Shown here: in pieces, positions 5,212 to 6,204 of the stretch
Layout of the letters: each line of letters starts with the position of its first letter
How positions within the stretch are numbered: the stretch's first letter is position 1
The notes under the pieces: generated by a model
The model's input: the letters and a program-made list of their open reading frames with translations, nothing else
What the model was told of the DNA's origin: nothing
The model's database searches: none
Assembly (NCBI GenBank): GCA_016281115.1
Contig: JAEEHZ010000033.1
Coordinates: 1-6,204 of the forward strand
Origin: Clostridiaceae bacterium
Lineage (GTDB): Bacteria > Bacillota > Clostridia > Oscillospirales > Acutalibacteraceae
Direction of reading: 5' to 3'
DNA: 6,204 nucleotides
Made by a program: the position numbers and the translations under genes

Positions 5212-6014
5212 TGGAAACACCAAAAACGGCACTTATCACGGGGGCGTATGGCGGACTGGGAGCGGAATTTGCCGTACAACACGCAAAAAGGGGTGGCACG
5301 CTTATCATCTCCGATTTGAATGAGGAGCGCCTAAAAGAGCAGAAACAGGAATTAGAGCGACAGTACGGCGTCAAAGTCTATGTGTTACCCGCAGACCTGA
5401 CAAAGCCTGAGGATACAGAGCGGCTGTTCGCCGAGAGTTGCAGACTGAATTTGTCTGTTGATTATTTGATACTTAATGCAGGCTTCGGTGGGCAAGGTAC
5501 TCTGGCACAACGGCCAATGGAAAAAGATATGTCAATGATCGCCTTAAATGTAGAAGCAAACACCCGTTTGCTAAAGTTGTTTTTACCCGGAATGATTGAA
5601 CGCGGCGACGGAAAGGTATTGCTGGTATCCTCTATTTCGGCGAAAGTACCGGGGCCCCGACAAGCGGTATATTTTGCCTCAAAAGCTTATCTTACAAGTC
5701 TCGGCAATGCGGTGTGGCGCGAACTTAAAGGCACCGGCGTTACGTTGACAACCGTTATGCCGGGAATATTAGCTACGGATTTCGCAGAAAAGGGGCATTT
5801 GCAAGACACGCTAATGTTTTCAAATCGCGCCGACCCTGCTAAAGCCGCGGCAAAGGCATATAAAGCAATGCTGCGCGGAAAAATGAATATTTCTCCCTGC
5901 GTACAGTTGCCGCTGCGCCTTGCTTTGCTGCTGAGACCGATAATGCCCCAATCGCTGACTACAAAAATGGTTTATTTTTTACAGAAAAGGGGAACGTCTA
6001 CCGTTAAATGGTGA
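5211..6014 (+). CDS. Short-chain dehydrogenase/reductase (SDR family)
   Basis: This 267-residue classical SDR should be an NAD(P)-dependent oxidoreductase of a carbonyl/alcohol pair. The Rossmann nucleotide motif TGAYGGLG lies at 10-17 and NAG at 89-91. The catalytic residues are N113, S141, Y154 and K158 (YFASK), with the expected 13-residue Ser-Tyr spacing. After PGILATDF (about 183-190) the C-terminus is basic and contains a hydrophobic stretch (LPLRLALLLRPIMP). This is longer than in minimal SDRs and resembles the tail of 17-beta-HSD/DltE-like members; it may touch the membrane (inference). The ATG overlaps the previous stop by one base (TAATG), with AGGAG at 5197-5201 9 nt upstream, so translation is coupled to the amidohydrolase. 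Substrate and cofactor preference cannot be decided from the sequence; a clear NADPH-type basic residue in the glycine motif is not seen. Confidence 0.93.
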   Translation: METPKTALITGAYGGLGAEFAVQHAKRGGTLIISDLNEERLKEQKQELERQYGVKVYVLPADLTKPEDTERLFAESCRLNLSVDYLILNAGFGGQGTLAQRPMEKDMSMIALNVEANTRLLKLFLPGMIERGDGKVLLVSSISAKVPGPRQAVYFASKAYLTSLGNAVWRELKGTGVTLTTVMPGILATDFAEKGHLQDTLMFSNRADPAKAAAKAYKAMLRGKMNISPCVQLPLRLALLLRPIMPQSLTTKMVYFLQKRGTSTVKW

Positions 6015-6046
6015 AGTAAAAAATGCATAAATGATATATGAAAATA

Positions 6047-6073
6047 AAAACCGCAGGTTTAACCGGCGGTTTT
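6047..6073 (+). terminator. Intrinsic terminator of the amidohydrolase-SDR operon
   Basis: AAAACCGC (6047-6054) pairs with GCGGTTTT (6066-6073). After one A-G mismatch, an inner GGT/ACC pairing closes a TTA loop. The T tract is part of the stem's 3' arm, and the A tract on the other side could serve the minus strand. It begins 33 nt after the SDR stop. Confidence 0.75.
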
Positions 6074-6153
6074 ACTTATGAATCTTGTTTTGCAATTTAA
6101 TGTTATACGAAAAATGTAATTGTGCAAAGCTTCGTTTTTAGAATTACCTAATG

Positions 6154-6182
6154 TTTACATTCAATTGTTTGCCTTATATCAT
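6154..6182 (+). promoter_or_regulatory. Possible sigma-A promoter reading out of the window
   Basis: TTTACA (6154-6159) and TATCAT (6177-6182) each match five of six consensus bases and are 17 bp apart. The surrounding 130 nt are very AT-rich and contain no gene, so a chance match is possible. It would start a transcript near 6189 for a gene to the right of the window. Confidence 0.4.
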
Positions 6183-6204
6183 TTATTTATTGGTGTTTAT
6201 TAAA

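Overview
The window looks like chromosomal DNA of a low-to-moderate GC Firmicute, most likely a gut-type member of the Clostridia (inference). The reasons are a PASTA-type Ser/Thr kinase directly followed by rsgA, strong GGAGG-type ribosome binding sites, canonical sigma-A promoters, a tRNA gene with encoded CCA, and AT-rich intergenic DNA.

Left part (1-2558): the 3' part of a PrkC/StkP-like kinase gene (the N-terminal lobe lies outside the window) and, 2 nt after its stop, a complete rsgA encoding a circularly permuted ribosome-assembly GTPase. This is the familiar kinase-rsgA order, but rpe and thiN do not follow. Middle (2559-3079): a stand-alone tRNA-Trp(CCA) transcription unit with promoter, leader hairpin and intrinsic terminator. 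After it comes an 86-nt island of about 72% GC that can fold into hairpins and carries no convincing gene.

Next (3051-3822): a small two-pass membrane protein of the YcxB-like type with its own promoter and a GTG start, followed by a long hairpin and a terminator. On the minus strand at 3820-3975 there is a 51-codon gene, easily overlooked because of its length. It encodes an extreme Asn/Gln-rich peptide (33 Asn and 6 Gln of 51) and has a good ribosome binding site and a terminator.

Right part (3976-6204): divergent from the Asn-rich gene is a two-gene operon. It encodes an amidohydrolase-superfamily metal enzyme and a classical short-chain dehydrogenase/reductase joined by a TAATG overlap, and it ends at an intrinsic terminator. 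The 78-nt divergent gap holds a 9-bp perfect inverted repeat. Each strand of it can also be read as a sporulation sigma-G-like promoter, so the Asn-rich peptide and the enzyme operon may share control (inference). A last sigma-A-like promoter at 6154-6182 points out of the window.

Most of the window is ordinary. The least explained items are the Asn-rich peptide, the shared divergent inverted repeat, the GC-rich island after the tRNA, and the hairpin-plus-terminator element after the YcxB-like gene.
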